A stretch of 64,000 bases of DNA from Bacteroidales bacterium. Lineage in GTDB: Bacteria > Bacteroidota > Bacteroidia > Bacteroidales > FEN-979. The stretch is taken from NCBI GenBank assembly GCA_023229525.1, contig JALNZC010000002.1, positions 124,001 through 188,000 on the forward strand, given 5' to 3'. Below the pieces are notes generated by a model. The model was not told the origin of the DNA and made no database searches. It saw only the letters and a program-made list of their open reading frames with translations. The position numbers were made by a program, and so were the translations under genes. Shown here piece after piece: positions 35,951-44,427 of this stretch; the stretch's first letter is position 1, and the number at the start of each line of letters is the position of its first letter.

Positions 35951-36090
35951 ATCCTGCATCCTGCATCCTATATCCTGTATCCTGTATCCTGTATCCTGCA
36001 TCCAGTATCCTGTATCCTGTATCCTGCATCCTGCATCCAGTATCCAGCATTAGCGAACGTAGTGAGCTCATCGTGAGCGCAGCGAACTTT
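35951..36090 (+). repeat. 14-unit ATCCTGC/ATCCAGT array with GAGCG words
   Basis: Fourteen uninterrupted 7-nt units occupy 35951-36048 with the variants ATCCTGC, ATCCTGT, ATCCTAT, ATCCAGT and ATCCAGC. They are followed by GCGAACGTAGTGAGCTC and GAGCGCAGCGAAC and then TTTCATCC, where TCA is the nadC stop. Confidence 0.9.
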
Positions 36091-36923
36091 CATCCAGCCT
36101 TCAGACTCATATCCAGACTTCTGATCTGATGGGTTAGGGCTCCCATTGAGATAAAATCGACGCCGGTTCCGGCATAATCACGTACGTTTTCTTCGGTAAT
36201 TCCGCCACTGGCTTCGGTTTCATATCGATCACCGATGTGCAGCACCGCTTCTTTCATCTCCTCCACCGTGAAATTATCCAGCATAATACGATCCACATGT
36301 CCATGATCGAGCGCCTGTTGCAACTCTGTGAAATTCCTGACTTCAATTTCGATTTTTAATTGTTTTCCTGATCTCTTTAAATAATCTTGGATACTGTCGA
36401 TTGCATTGGTAATACCTCCGGCATAATCCACATGGTTATCTTTGATCATGATCATGTCAAATAAACCCATCCTGTGATTTAAACCACCGCCGGTACGTAC
36501 AGCATATTTTTCAAGTTCGCGCAAAAGGGGAGTCGTTTTTCGTGTATCCAGGATGCGTGCGTGGAGTCCTTCAATTTTTTTTACAACCCGGTTGGTTGCT
36601 GTTGCAATTCCGCTCATCCGCTGCATAAAATTCAGAACCAGCCGCTCCGATTGCAGGATGGAAGCAGTTCTACCGGTAACCGTGAATGCAATGTCACCCT
36701 TTTGTATCTGGTCACCATCCCGCAGATATATGTTTAACTGTAAAGAGGGATCTACCTTGTGAAAAACTTTGATGGCAACATCTACACCGCATAAAATACC
36801 CGTGTCTTTGATCAGCAATTTCGCAGTACCCAAAGCATCACCGGGAATTGTAGCTAACGTGGTGTGATCCCCGTCACCGATGTCTTCGGCCAAGGCCCGA
36901 TCGATGATTTCGTCAATTGTCAT
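36090..36923 (-). CDS. nadC: nicotinate-nucleotide pyrophosphorylase (carboxylating)
   Basis: A 277-residue quinolinate phosphoribosyltransferase converting quinolinate and PRPP to nicotinate mononucleotide in de novo NAD synthesis. Signatures: DTRKTTPLLRELEKYAV (~130), GGGLNHRMGLFDMIMIKDNH (~147-166, catalytic Arg/Lys/His set), EIEVRNFTELQQAL (~198), IMLDNFTVEEM (~217) and EASGGITEENVRDYAGTGVD (~236). Length is normal for the family. No nadA/nadB is in the window. It is followed by DUF4783 and rlmH, a recurrent Bacteroidetes neighbourhood. Confidence 0.95.
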   Translation of the reverse strand: MTIDEIIDRALAEDIGDGDHTTLATIPGDALGTAKLLIKDTGILCGVDVAIKVFHKVDPSLQLNIYLRDGDQIQKGDIAFTVTGRTASILQSERLVLNFMQRMSGIATATNRVVKKIEGLHARILDTRKTTPLLRELEKYAVRTGGGLNHRMGLFDMIMIKDNHVDYAGGITNAIDSIQDYLKRSGKQLKIEIEVRNFTELQQALDHGHVDRIMLDNFTVEEMKEAVLHIGDRYETEASGGITEENVRDYAGTGVDFISMGALTHQIRSLDMSLKAG

Positions 36924-36939
36924 GCTGGTTTCATTATTT

Positions 36940-37040
36940 GTCAGATAGGGGATGGGAGATAGGGGATAGGCGATATTTGATGTAACTAAGAGTTTTGAAT
37001 TGTTATTATCTCCTATCTCCTATCTTTTATCTCCAATCAT
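36940..37040. repeat. inverted pair of GGGGATA/CTCCTAT heptamer arrays
   Basis: Left arm: AGATAGGGGATGGGAGATAGG and on; right arm: ATCTCCTATCTCCTATCTTT and on. The arms face each other around ~45 nt of unique DNA, like the insert in murG. The element fills the nadC-DUF4783 gap. Confidence 0.7.
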
Positions 37041-37049
37041 AAGGCGTTT

Positions 37050-37526
37050 TCAAGGATTTTCCTGCATCTGCATTTGATGCACAAGATTCTGACCGTTCAC
37101 CGTCTTGATCAGGAAATAGACCCGAAAAGTTTTACCTCCGGCTTCGAGACTGCCGATCGAATACCGGGAACCATCGGATGAGGAACCCTGGTTAGTTACC
37201 TTGAATGTTTTCACCGGATTTTTTGTAAAAAATTCTTTGAGGATCTGGCCCGCCTGGGCTTTACTGTATGTATCATCATATCCGGGTAAGGTTAGATCAA
37301 CCATGGTATTGAAAAATTTGGTTAAATCCGCAGCATTCCCAGCCTGGATGGCGGTAGCCACTTGCTTCGCAGTTTCATCGGGACCGGCTGCAAACCCCCA
37401 AAAATAGGAAATGAACAATACAGAGATGAAAAATGTACGAATACGGGATCCCGTATCCAGCATCCAGAATCCAGGATCCATGATCCATGATCCCGAACGC
37501 AGTGAGCCCTTATCTTTTTTTTTCAT
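37050..37526 (-). CDS. exported DUF4783 family protein
   Basis: 158 residues. The mature part ETAKQVATAIQAGNAADLTKFF...VDLTLPGYDDTYSKAQAGQILKEFF...VNGQNLVHQMQMQ is the DUF4783 (SnoaL/NTF2-like) pattern seen in Bacteroidetes next to nadC and rlmH. The signal peptide is unusual: after the N-terminal MKKKDKG comes a repeat-derived stretch (SGSWIMDPGFWMLDTGS, DNA 37440-37495) and only then the hydrophobic core FFISVLFISYFWGFA. An internal start after the array cannot be excluded, but no suitable Met is present close to the core. Function unknown. Confidence 0.8.
   Translation of the reverse strand: MKKKDKGSLRSGSWIMDPGFWMLDTGSRIRTFFISVLFISYFWGFAAGPDETAKQVATAIQAGNAADLTKFFNTMVDLTLPGYDDTYSKAQAGQILKEFFTKNPVKTFKVTNQGSSSDGSRYSIGSLEAGGKTFRVYFLIKTVNGQNLVHQMQMQENP
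37440..37495 (-). repeat. heptamer array in the signal-peptide region of DUF4783
   Basis: GTATCCAGCATCCAGAATCC, AGGATCC, ATGATCC, ATGATCC units followed by GAACGCAGTGAGCCC (a variant of the GAGCG word). Read in antisense it lengthens the n-region of the signal peptide. Confidence 0.8.
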
Positions 37527-37587
37527 ACCCTCTTTTTGACAAAAATACGAAAACTTTTCCCGAAACTTCTCATATTTGCAACAAATT

Positions 37588-38061
37588 ATGAAGGTCCGTC
37601 TGATTGTTATCGGAAAAACAGAAGAAGCGTGGCTCCGGTCGGGAATCCATGAATATGAAATGCGGATAAAACATTATCTTCCATTTGAGATCATTGAAAT
37701 CCCAGCCTTGAAAAATGCCGCTACCCTCTCCAATGCCGAACAAAACCTGCGCGAATCCGAAATGATCAGCAAACAGATTTTACCGGACGATGTGCTGGTA
37801 CTCCTTGATGAGAAGGGCGAAGACATGCGTTCTATTGAATTCGCAACCTTTCTGAATAAACAATTTTCAGCAGGCGGTAAGAACCTGATTTTCACTATTG
37901 GCGGTCCTTTTGGGTTTGACCCCGATCTGAAAAAAAGAGCCCGGTTTATACTTTCCCTTAGCAAAATGACGTTTTCCCATCAGATGGTTAGACTTTTCTT
38001 TACCGAACAGCTTTATCGCGCACTGACAATCCTGCGCGGCGAATCCTATCATCATGACTAA
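37588..38061 (+). CDS. rlmH: 23S rRNA pseudouridine1915 N3-methyltransferase RlmH
   Basis: A SPOUT-class methyltransferase of 157 residues starting at MKVRLIVIGKTEEAW; the frame is open four codons upstream but family length favours this Met. LDEKGEDMRSIEFA (~72), FTIGGPFGFDPDLKKRA (~102) and LSLSKMTFSHQMVRLFF...RALTILRGESYHHD (C-terminus) are near-invariant in the family and form the trefoil-knot SAM site. It modifies helix 69 of the large subunit. Transcribed away from DUF4783. Confidence 0.97.
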   Translation: MKVRLIVIGKTEEAWLRSGIHEYEMRIKHYLPFEIIEIPALKNAATLSNAEQNLRESEMISKQILPDDVLVLLDEKGEDMRSIEFATFLNKQFSAGGKNLIFTIGGPFGFDPDLKKRARFILSLSKMTFSHQMVRLFFTEQLYRALTILRGESYHHD

Positions 38062-38150
38062 ATCCCTCCAGTTTTTTTCATTAACATTTTTTTAACGGAA
38101 TGGTTAACAAATATTAACAACAATAGATGTAGAGCATTTTTTCATTTGTA

Positions 38151-38158
38151 TAAATTTG
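38151..38158 (+). promoter_or_regulatory. -7 box for the moxR-bat operon (TAAATTTG)
   Basis: TAAATTTG matches TAnnTTTG and is 21 nt upstream of the moxR ATG, in an A+T-rich 118-nt gap after rlmH. It would serve the whole plus-strand moxR-bat series. Confidence 0.5.
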
Positions 38159-38179
38159 CACCCTCAAAAATTAAATATC

Positions 38180-39172
38180 ATGGTTGAAACCGACATCAAA
38201 GAATTAAACGAACGGATCCAGAAAGAAAGCGCGTTTGTGGATATGATGACGATGGAAATGCACAAGGTGATCATCGGTCAAAAACAGATGATCGAAAGGT
38301 TGCTGATCGGGCTCCTGGCCAATGGACACATCCTGCTGGAAGGTGTTCCAGGATTGGCCAAAACCCTGGCCATTAAATCGTTAGCTCATTGTATCGAAGC
38401 CAAATTCAGCCGGATCCAATTTACTCCCGACCTGCTCCCTGCCGATTTGTTGGGTACATTGATCTACAGTCAGAAGAAAGAGGAGTTCAAAGTACGGAAA
38501 GGACCCATTTTCGCCAACTTTGTCCTAGCCGACGAAATAAACAGGAGCCCGGCCAAGGTGCAAAGCGCCTTACTCGAAGCAATGCAGGAACGCCAGGTGA
38601 CCATTGGTGACGAGACTTTCATGCTTCCGGAACCCTTTCTGGTACTGGCCACAGAAAACCCGATCGAACAGGAAGGGACCTATCCGTTGCCCGAGGCCCA
38701 GGTCGACCGCTTTATGCTAAAGGTGGTCATCGGTTATCCTGATAAAAAAGAGGAAAAACTAATCATCCGGCAGAATATCGGCAATGATACTTTTCAAACA
38801 AATGCTGTCGTGAAACCAGAAGATATCCTGCGTGCCCGTGCCATCACCCGTGAAGTGTATCTCGACGAAAAAATTGAAAACTATATTACCGATATCGTCT
38901 TTGCTAGCCGTTTCCCGGCGGAATATAAACTGAAAAAATTCGAAGGCCTGATCAGCTACGGAGGTTCACCCCGGGCTAGTATTTATCTGGCACTGGCTTC
39001 TAAGGCATACGCCTTCATCAAACGACGCGGTTATGTTATTCCCGAAGATATCCGTGCCGTTGCACACGATGTCCTCCGCCACCGCATTGGTCTCACGTAC
39101 GAAGCTGAAGCCGAAAATATCACAACGGAAGATATTGTCAATGAAATTCTGAATACTGTTGAAGTACCATAA
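38180..39172 (+). CDS. MoxR family AAA+ ATPase
   Basis: About 330 residues from MVETDIKELNERI; an in-frame ATG 24 nt earlier lacks family support. Walker A is GVPGLAKT (~53), Walker B FVLADEINR (~116), sensor 1 LATENPIEQEGTYPLPEAQVDRFM (~162), and the C-terminal lid includes GGSPRASIYLALASKAYAF. MoxR ATPases act as chaperones that load cofactors or assemble VWA-protein complexes. The downstream DUF58 and VWA genes are the standard partners. Confidence 0.95.
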   Translation: MVETDIKELNERIQKESAFVDMMTMEMHKVIIGQKQMIERLLIGLLANGHILLEGVPGLAKTLAIKSLAHCIEAKFSRIQFTPDLLPADLLGTLIYSQKKEEFKVRKGPIFANFVLADEINRSPAKVQSALLEAMQERQVTIGDETFMLPEPFLVLATENPIEQEGTYPLPEAQVDRFMLKVVIGYPDKKEEKLIIRQNIGNDTFQTNAVVKPEDILRARAITREVYLDEKIENYITDIVFASRFPAEYKLKKFEGLISYGGSPRASIYLALASKAYAFIKRRGYVIPEDIRAVAHDVLRHRIGLTYEAEAENITTEDIVNEILNTVEVP

Positions 39173-39173
39173 G

Positions 39174-39265
39174 AGATGGTGAGATGGTGAGTTTGTGGGA
39201 TGGTGAGTAAGAAAATATTTAGCTCATCAGCTCACCAGTTCGCCAGCTCGCCAGTTCACAAACTA
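39174..39265. repeat. inverted octamer arrays between moxR and DUF58
   Basis: Left arm GAGATGGTGAGATGGTGAG; right arm CTCATCAGCTCACCAGTTCG and CCAGCTCGCCAGTTCAC, inverted copies of the GGTGAGAT family found in murC. About 15 nt of A+T-rich DNA separate them. Confidence 0.75.
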
Positions 39266-39270
39266 GAGAA

Positions 39271-40146
39271 ATGGAATCCGCCGAGCTATTTAAGAAAGTT
39301 CGTAAGATCGAGATCAAAACCCGGGGTCTGAGCAACCAGATCTTTTCGGGGCAGTACCACTCTGTCTTTAAAGGACGCGGAATGGCATTTTCAGAAGTGC
39401 GGGAATACCAGCCGGGCGACGATATCCGGAGCATCGACTGGAACGTTACCGCCCGGTTTAACCATCCTTATGTCAAAATTTTTGATGAGGAAAGGGAACT
39501 TACAGTAATGCTGCTTATCGATGTCAGCGCCTCTAACCAATTCGGAACCCGGAAAACCATCAAGCAGGAACTCATTACTGAGATTGCTGCCGTACTGGCC
39601 TTCAGCGCGATCCAGAACAATGATAAAGTGGGTGTGATCTTCTTCAGTAAAACTGTCGAAAAATATATCCCACCAAAGAAAGGCACTACGCACATTCTGA
39701 GAATTATCCGCGAATTGATTGAATTCCGGCCACAGGAACAGGGAACCAACCTCACCGAACCACTTCGCTTTTTTACCAATGTGATTAAAAAACGGTGTAC
39801 CGCTTTCCTGCTTAGCGATTTTCTCGACAAGGGTTTCGAAGATGCCATCAAGATTGCCAACAAAAAACATGACTTGATCGCCTTACATATTTTTGATGAA
39901 CGCGAGACAGAATTGCCTGATGTCGGGTTGATCCGGACCCGGAACGCCGAAACCGGTGAACTCCGCTGGATAGATTCATCCAATATGAATGTTCGCCGGC
40001 TATATAATAACTGGTATACCAAACATTTTAGCTACCTGACCGACACCTGGCGGCGTAGCGGCATCGACGTTGCCCGGATCAGGACCGATCAGGATTATAT
40101 AAAACCATTGATGGGACTTTTTAAAACAAGAGGAGCAAGAAAATAA
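39271..40146 (+). CDS. DUF58 domain-containing protein
   Basis: 291 residues. The N-terminal GLSNQIFSGQYHSVFKGRGMAFSEVREYQPGDDIRSIDWNVTAR region (~17-60) is the DUF58 signature, followed by a VWA-like fold with MLLIDVSASNQFG (~81-93, a DxSxS MIDAS variant DVSAS). DUF58 proteins partner with MoxR ATPases. It is the second gene of the bat operon. Cytosolic: no signal peptide or membrane helix is seen. Confidence 0.93.
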   Translation: MESAELFKKVRKIEIKTRGLSNQIFSGQYHSVFKGRGMAFSEVREYQPGDDIRSIDWNVTARFNHPYVKIFDEERELTVMLLIDVSASNQFGTRKTIKQELITEIAAVLAFSAIQNNDKVGVIFFSKTVEKYIPPKKGTTHILRIIRELIEFRPQEQGTNLTEPLRFFTNVIKKRCTAFLLSDFLDKGFEDAIKIANKKHDLIALHIFDERETELPDVGLIRTRNAETGELRWIDSSNMNVRRLYNNWYTKHFSYLTDTWRRSGIDVARIRTDQDYIKPLMGLFKTRGARK

Positions 40147-40189
40147 ATTAAGAATTAAAAATTCTTAATAGTTGTTTAAATGAGTTTAA

Positions 40190-41158
40190 ATGAACAGGAT
40201 CATTGCAGTTATTTGTTTAGTTTTCATTTCTTTTTTGGGATATTCCCAGGAGGTCAATGTTTCGGCTAAACTGGATACCAATGCCATGCTTATCGGCGAT
40301 CATGTCGGAATTACCCTGAAATATACCGGTCCGGTGAAAGCACAGGTCCTCTGGCCATTCCTGCCCGATACTATACTGGGGAATATCACCGTGATTGGCC
40401 GGGGAAAGATCGACACCGCCTTCACCACCGATAAAAAGGCATTCACCCTTACCCAACAACTGAATCTCACTTGCTACGACTCCGGGTTTTATACCATTCC
40501 GGAAATTTCTTTCTTATACCGTAACCTTCCGGATACCACCCGTCAGACAGCGAGTACCGAAATGCTTTTACTGGCCGTGCATACCATAAAAGTCGATACT
40601 ACTCAAGCCATTAAACCGATAAAAAGTCCGTTAAAGGTTCCTATTACTTTTCGTGAGATGCTTCCCTGGATTTTGGGAGCTCTGGCAATTATCGCCCTGA
40701 TCGCTGTTGTATTGTGGTACATCAGGAAGCGGAAAAGACATGAACCGGTTTTCCAGCTTAAGCCACGGATAAAATTGTTGCCCCACGAACTGGCGATCCA
40801 GGAACTCGAAAAACTCAGGGTGAAAAAATTATGGCAGGAAGGAAAAGTCAAGGAATACCATTCTGAACTTACAGAGATCCTTAGGAAATACGTTGAAAAC
40901 CATTACAATATCCCGGCGCTGGAATTGACTTCCGCTGAACTGACCGAAAATTTATTGAATGATACAGGATGCCCACGGCAGGCGCTTGATAAACTTGGCG
41001 ATATCCTTATACTAGCCGACTTGGTTAAGTTTGCCAAAGCAAAACCCCTGCCATCCGAAAATGAAGTTTCATTGAATGAAGGAATAGCATTTGTATATGC
41101 AACAACCGGAACACCGGCCCTGCCGGAAGAAAGACCTGTGATAAGAGATGGGAGATAA
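40190..41158 (+). CDS. exported single-pass protein of the bat operon, BatD-like N-terminal region
   Basis: 322 residues with a signal peptide (IIAVICLVFISFLGYSQ), a periplasmic beta-rich domain (~20-155) resembling the oxygen-tolerance/BatD-type Ig-like fold, one transmembrane helix (PWILGALAIIALIAVVLWYI, ~162-181) and a cytoplasmic helical domain with LKEYHSELTEILRKYVENHY-like sequence, which also appears at the BatD C-terminus. The last residues (PVIRDGR) come from a GGAGATA-type array. It is a regular member of Bacteroidetes bat operons between DUF58 and batA. Exact role unknown. Confidence 0.8.
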   Translation: MNRIIAVICLVFISFLGYSQEVNVSAKLDTNAMLIGDHVGITLKYTGPVKAQVLWPFLPDTILGNITVIGRGKIDTAFTTDKKAFTLTQQLNLTCYDSGFYTIPEISFLYRNLPDTTRQTASTEMLLLAVHTIKVDTTQAIKPIKSPLKVPITFREMLPWILGALAIIALIAVVLWYIRKRKRHEPVFQLKPRIKLLPHELAIQELEKLRVKKLWQEGKVKEYHSELTEILRKYVENHYNIPALELTSAELTENLLNDTGCPRQALDKLGDILILADLVKFAKAKPLPSENEVSLNEGIAFVYATTGTPALPEERPVIRDGR

Positions 41159-41297
41159 GATTTAATGATTTGAAGATTTGAGAATTTGAGGATTTAATGA
41201 TTTGAAGATTTGAGAATTTGAAGATTTGAGGATGGAAAAATAGTTTTGACTTTTAAGTTGTAGTTTTGAGATTTGAGTTTTGAATTTTGAATTTTTA
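41140..41297 (+). repeat. mixed array: GGAGATA heptamers, GATTTGAA octamers, TTTTGA units
   Basis: Three unrelated families abut: GATGGGAGATAAG (41146-41160), at least eight 8-nt units GATTTGAA/GATTTGAG/AATTTGAG (41166-41230), then TTTTGAC/TTTTGAG/TTTTGAA units up to five bases before the batA ATG. Confidence 0.8.
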
Positions 41298-41301
41298 TAG
41301 C

Positions 41302-42297
41302 ATGTTCCACGGCATCACATTTGCGAATCCTGGTTTTCTTTTTTTTCTGGTGCTTATCCCGGCTTTGGTAGCATGGTATTTTTACCGGCAAAAAAGGAAC
41401 AATGCTGATTTACAGGTGAGCAGTACGGAGGGATTTGAAACATCCTCTCATTCATACCGGCATTACCTCTATCACGGGCTTTATATTTTAAGACTTTTGG
41501 CAATTACGCTGTTGATCGTGGCCCTGGCCCGGCCTCAAACCAGCCTAAGCCGTCAGGATATCAGTGTAGAAGGCATCGACCTGGTAATTGCGCTCGACAT
41601 CAGTGGATCCATGACCGCGATGGATTTCAAACCTGACCGACTTGAAGCAGCCAAAGATGTGGCTATCGAATTTATTGGAGGAAGGCCCAACGACCGCATC
41701 GGATTGGTGATCTTCAGCGGTGAAACATTTACCCAGTGTCCGCTCACAACCGACCATGCAGTGCTGAAAAACCTCTTCCATGATATTCACAGTGGCATGA
41801 TCGATGATGGTACTGCCCTTGGCGACGGACTTGCCACTGCAGTAAACCGCCTCCGTGGAAGCAAAGCCATCAGCAAAGTGATCATCCTGCTTACCGATGG
41901 TGTTAGCAATACCGGCGCTGTCGATCCACGCTCAGCAGCCGAGATAGCCAAACTATACGGTATTCGTATCTATACCATTGGGATCGGTACTATGGGTCAG
42001 GCCCCCATTCCGGTGCAAACTCCCTTCGGCATTCAGACCCAGATGATGGATGTGAAAATAGACGAACCGTTACTGATGGAGATCGCCAGGATGACCGATG
42101 GAAAATATTTCCGCGCTACAAATAATGCAAAATTGCGTGCCATATACCAGGAAATCGATAAGATGGAGAAGTCGAAGATCGACGTCACCGAATTCAGGAA
42201 GAAAAATGAGAAATTCTTATCATTAGCCTTAATTTCCTTCATTTTTATCAGTCTGGAAACGTTGCTGAGATATGTCTTTCTTAAGAACATTCCCTGA
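41302..42297 (+). CDS. batA: BatA: VWA-domain membrane protein
   Basis: 331 residues from MFHGITFANPGF; an in-frame TTG slightly upstream lies in repeat DNA. Two N-terminal transmembrane helices flank a short loop, then a von Willebrand A domain with a perfect MIDAS DISGSM (~93-98; in VIALDISGSMTAMDF), T in GTALGDG and D in LLTDGVSNTGAVD. A C-terminal helix re-enters the membrane (LSLALISFIFISLETLL). BatA and BatB form a membrane complex linked in Bacteroides to aerotolerance. Confidence 0.93.
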   Translation: MFHGITFANPGFLFFLVLIPALVAWYFYRQKRNNADLQVSSTEGFETSSHSYRHYLYHGLYILRLLAITLLIVALARPQTSLSRQDISVEGIDLVIALDISGSMTAMDFKPDRLEAAKDVAIEFIGGRPNDRIGLVIFSGETFTQCPLTTDHAVLKNLFHDIHSGMIDDGTALGDGLATAVNRLRGSKAISKVIILLTDGVSNTGAVDPRSAAEIAKLYGIRIYTIGIGTMGQAPIPVQTPFGIQTQMMDVKIDEPLLMEIARMTDGKYFRATNNAKLRAIYQEIDKMEKSKIDVTEFRKKNEKFLSLALISFIFISLETLLRYVFLKNIP

Positions 42298-42309
42298 AAA
42301 GGTAGGATT

Positions 42310-42480
42310 TTAGATGCTAAAGGGATGAAGGATACAGGATGCAAGATACAAGATACAGGAGAGAGGATACAGGATGCAGGATGCAGGATACAAGGTACAG
42401 GAAATGAGAGAATACAAGTCGTTTTAACTTTTGAATTTATTTTTGACATTTGATTTTTGACTTTTAAATTTACGTTTGAC
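42310..42480 (+). repeat. heptamer arrays between batA and batB
   Basis: GGATACA/GGATGCA/AGATACA units (42329-42400) followed by TTTTGAC/TTTTGAA-type units (42422-42488). These are the same two families in the same order as in the gap upstream of batA, though with different unit numbers. Confidence 0.8.
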
Positions 42481-42494
42481 TTTGAGTTTATAAG

Positions 42495-43529
42495 ATGTTC
42501 CGATTCGCACATACATATTATTTCTACCTGCTCGCGCTGATCCCGTTATTCACAGTCATGATGATCTTTTTTCTGATCTGGAAAAAGAAAACCCTCACAA
42601 AATATGGCGAATGGGATGTGATAAAACAACTTATACCCGAGTATTCGGTGAGTAAACCGATCCTCAAGTTCATCCTCCTGATGCTGGCTTTTACATCTCT
42701 TGTTTTTGCGCTGGCCGATCCGCAAACCGGCTCCCGCCTCGAAAAGGTAAAACGCAAAGGCATCGACCTGATGTTCTGTCTCGATGTTTCCAACTCCATG
42801 CTGGCCCAGGATATTAAACCCAATCGCCTCGAACGGGCAAAACAATCGATTTCACGTTTGATCGACAACCTGGAAGGTGACCGCATCGGGATTATCGTCT
42901 TTGCCGGAAAAGCCTATACACAGCTTCCCATCACCACCGATTATGCAGCTGCCAAGATGTTTCTTGCTACCATCAATACAGGCATCGTACCTACTCAGGG
43001 AACAGCTATTGCCGACGCAATCGATCTTGCCGCCAATAGTTTTGGTGAATCGAAGCACAATAGAGCCATTGTTATTATCACTGATGGGGAGGATCACCAG
43101 GGCAGCGTACTGGAACAGGCCGAAGCTATTGCAAAGAAAGGAATAGCCATTTATACGATCGGAATGGGGCTGCCCGAAGGTTCACCTATTCCTCTTTATA
43201 ACGGCAATGTTCAGATAGGATATAAAAAAGATCGTTCCGGGCAAACCATCATGACCAAACTGGACGAAACATTGTTACAACAGATCGCCAGCTTGGGAAA
43301 TGGGATATATATTCGGGCCACAACCTCGGAAACGGGCCTTAACAAGATCTTTGACGACATTGGTAAAATACAGAAGAGTGAAATTGAAGAGAAACAATTC
43401 AGCGATTATGAAGATCGTTTCCAGTATTTTATAGCGCTGTCACTCTTTTTCCTTTTGCTTGATCTATTTGTGTTTGAAAGGAAAACGCAGTGGCTGAAAA
43501 GAATTAGGCCGTTTGAGATAAAGACGTGA
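42495..43529 (+). CDS. batB: BatB: VWA-domain membrane protein
   Basis: 344 residues, same architecture as BatA: two N-terminal membrane helices (YYFYLLALIPLFTVMMIFFLIW; FILLMLAFTSLVFALA), VWA domain with MIDAS DVSNSM (~95) in LMFCLDVSNSMLAQDIKPNR, GTAIADA and IITDGEDHQG, and a C-terminal helix (YFIALSLFFLLLDLFVF). It is the paralogue and partner of BatA. Ends in DNA with CCCTCGT-family units in reverse orientation (GACGAGG, 43533-43575). Confidence 0.93.
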   Translation: MFRFAHTYYFYLLALIPLFTVMMIFFLIWKKKTLTKYGEWDVIKQLIPEYSVSKPILKFILLMLAFTSLVFALADPQTGSRLEKVKRKGIDLMFCLDVSNSMLAQDIKPNRLERAKQSISRLIDNLEGDRIGIIVFAGKAYTQLPITTDYAAAKMFLATINTGIVPTQGTAIADAIDLAANSFGESKHNRAIVIITDGEDHQGSVLEQAEAIAKKGIAIYTIGMGLPEGSPIPLYNGNVQIGYKKDRSGQTIMTKLDETLLQQIASLGNGIYIRATTSETGLNKIFDDIGKIQKSEIEEKQFSDYEDRFQYFIALSLFFLLLDLFVFERKTQWLKRIRPFEIKT

Positions 43530-43575
43530 GACGAGGGATGAAGGACGAGGGACGAAAGACGAAGGACGAGGGACA
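43530..43575 (+). repeat. GACGAGG heptamer array
   Basis: Six or so units GACGAGG, GATGAAG, GACGAGG, GACGAAA, GACGAAG, GACGAGG: the CCCTCGT family in reverse orientation, filling the batB-batC gap. Confidence 0.85.
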
Positions 43576-43631
43576 AGAAATGCAAAATTGCAAGTATGTT
43601 TAATTTCAGAGGTTACTTTTGAATTTGTAAA

Positions 43632-44309
43632 ATGAAAAATCAGATCATATTCATATTGGTTATTCTGCTTGGCTTTCCCTCTTTTGCTCAGAAGGAAAAT
43701 GCACTTCTTCGTCAGGGGAACCGCAAATTCGATAATGGGAATTTCAAGGAAGCAGAAAAGGACTATCGCAAGGCGCTGGAGCTGAATAAGGAGTCGGTGA
43801 AGGGTCAGTTTAACCTTGGCGCTGCTGTCTATAAAAACAACAATTTCGAGGAATCGGCCAAAATTTATAGTAACTTAGCCGGGAAGAACCAGGACCGCGC
43901 AATCCAGTCGAAGGTTTTTCATAACCAGGGGAACTCTTTCCTACAATCCAAAGAGTATGATAAAAGTATCCTTGCATATAAAAATGCCCTGATGAACAAC
44001 CCCAAAGACCTCGATACCAAATATAACCTCGAATATGCGAAAATGATGCTGAAAAAGCAGCAACAGCAGCAGCAACAACAAAATAAAGATAAACAAGATA
44101 AAAAGGACCAGCAGGATAAAAAGGATCAAAATAAGGACCAGAATAAAGATAAAAATCAGGAAAAACCGCCCCAGGACCAGAAAAAGATAAGTAAAGACGA
44201 TGCCGAACGAATGCTCGAAGCTTTGAAGAACGACGAAAAGAAGACCATGCAAAAAGTTAAGAAACAACAAGCCAAAGTGCAGGTTTCAGGAGTGGATAAG
44301 GACTGGTAG
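43632..44309 (+). CDS. batC: BatC: TPR protein
   Basis: 225 residues: a signal peptide (QIIFILVILLGFPSFAQ), three TPR units (~25-135, including RKFDNGNFKEAEKDYRKALE and SFLQSKEYDKSILAYKNALM), then a Gln/Lys/Asp-rich low-complexity tail (QQQQQQQNKDKQDKKDQQDKK). BatC-type TPR proteins bridge BatA/B and BatE. The Q/K/D tail is encoded by near-repeats but not by the heptamer families. Confidence 0.9.
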   Translation: MKNQIIFILVILLGFPSFAQKENALLRQGNRKFDNGNFKEAEKDYRKALELNKESVKGQFNLGAAVYKNNNFEESAKIYSNLAGKNQDRAIQSKVFHNQGNSFLQSKEYDKSILAYKNALMNNPKDLDTKYNLEYAKMMLKKQQQQQQQQNKDKQDKKDQQDKKDQNKDQNKDKNQEKPPQDQKKISKDDAERMLEALKNDEKKTMQKVKKQQAKVQVSGVDKDW

Positions 44310-44317
44310 TAGGATTA

Positions 44318-44427
44318 CAATTAATAATTAACAATGAATAATTAATAATGAGATTACCTGTCATTCGTAATATATTATCTGTTATCCTGTATCCTGTATC
44401 CTGCATCCAGTGTCCAGCATCCAGTAT
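44318..44427 (+). repeat. AATTAAT and ATCCTGT heptamers spanning the batD start
   Basis: AATTAAT, AATTAAC, AATGAAT, AATTAAT units (44320-44350) precede and touch the batD ATG; ATCCTGT/ATCCTGC/ATCCAGT units (44393-44427) follow inside the gene and abut the CCCTCGT array. Confidence 0.85.

Noticed and set aside
35951..36048. CRISPR or minisatellite array
   Set aside because: A pure 7-nt tandem array with no spacers.
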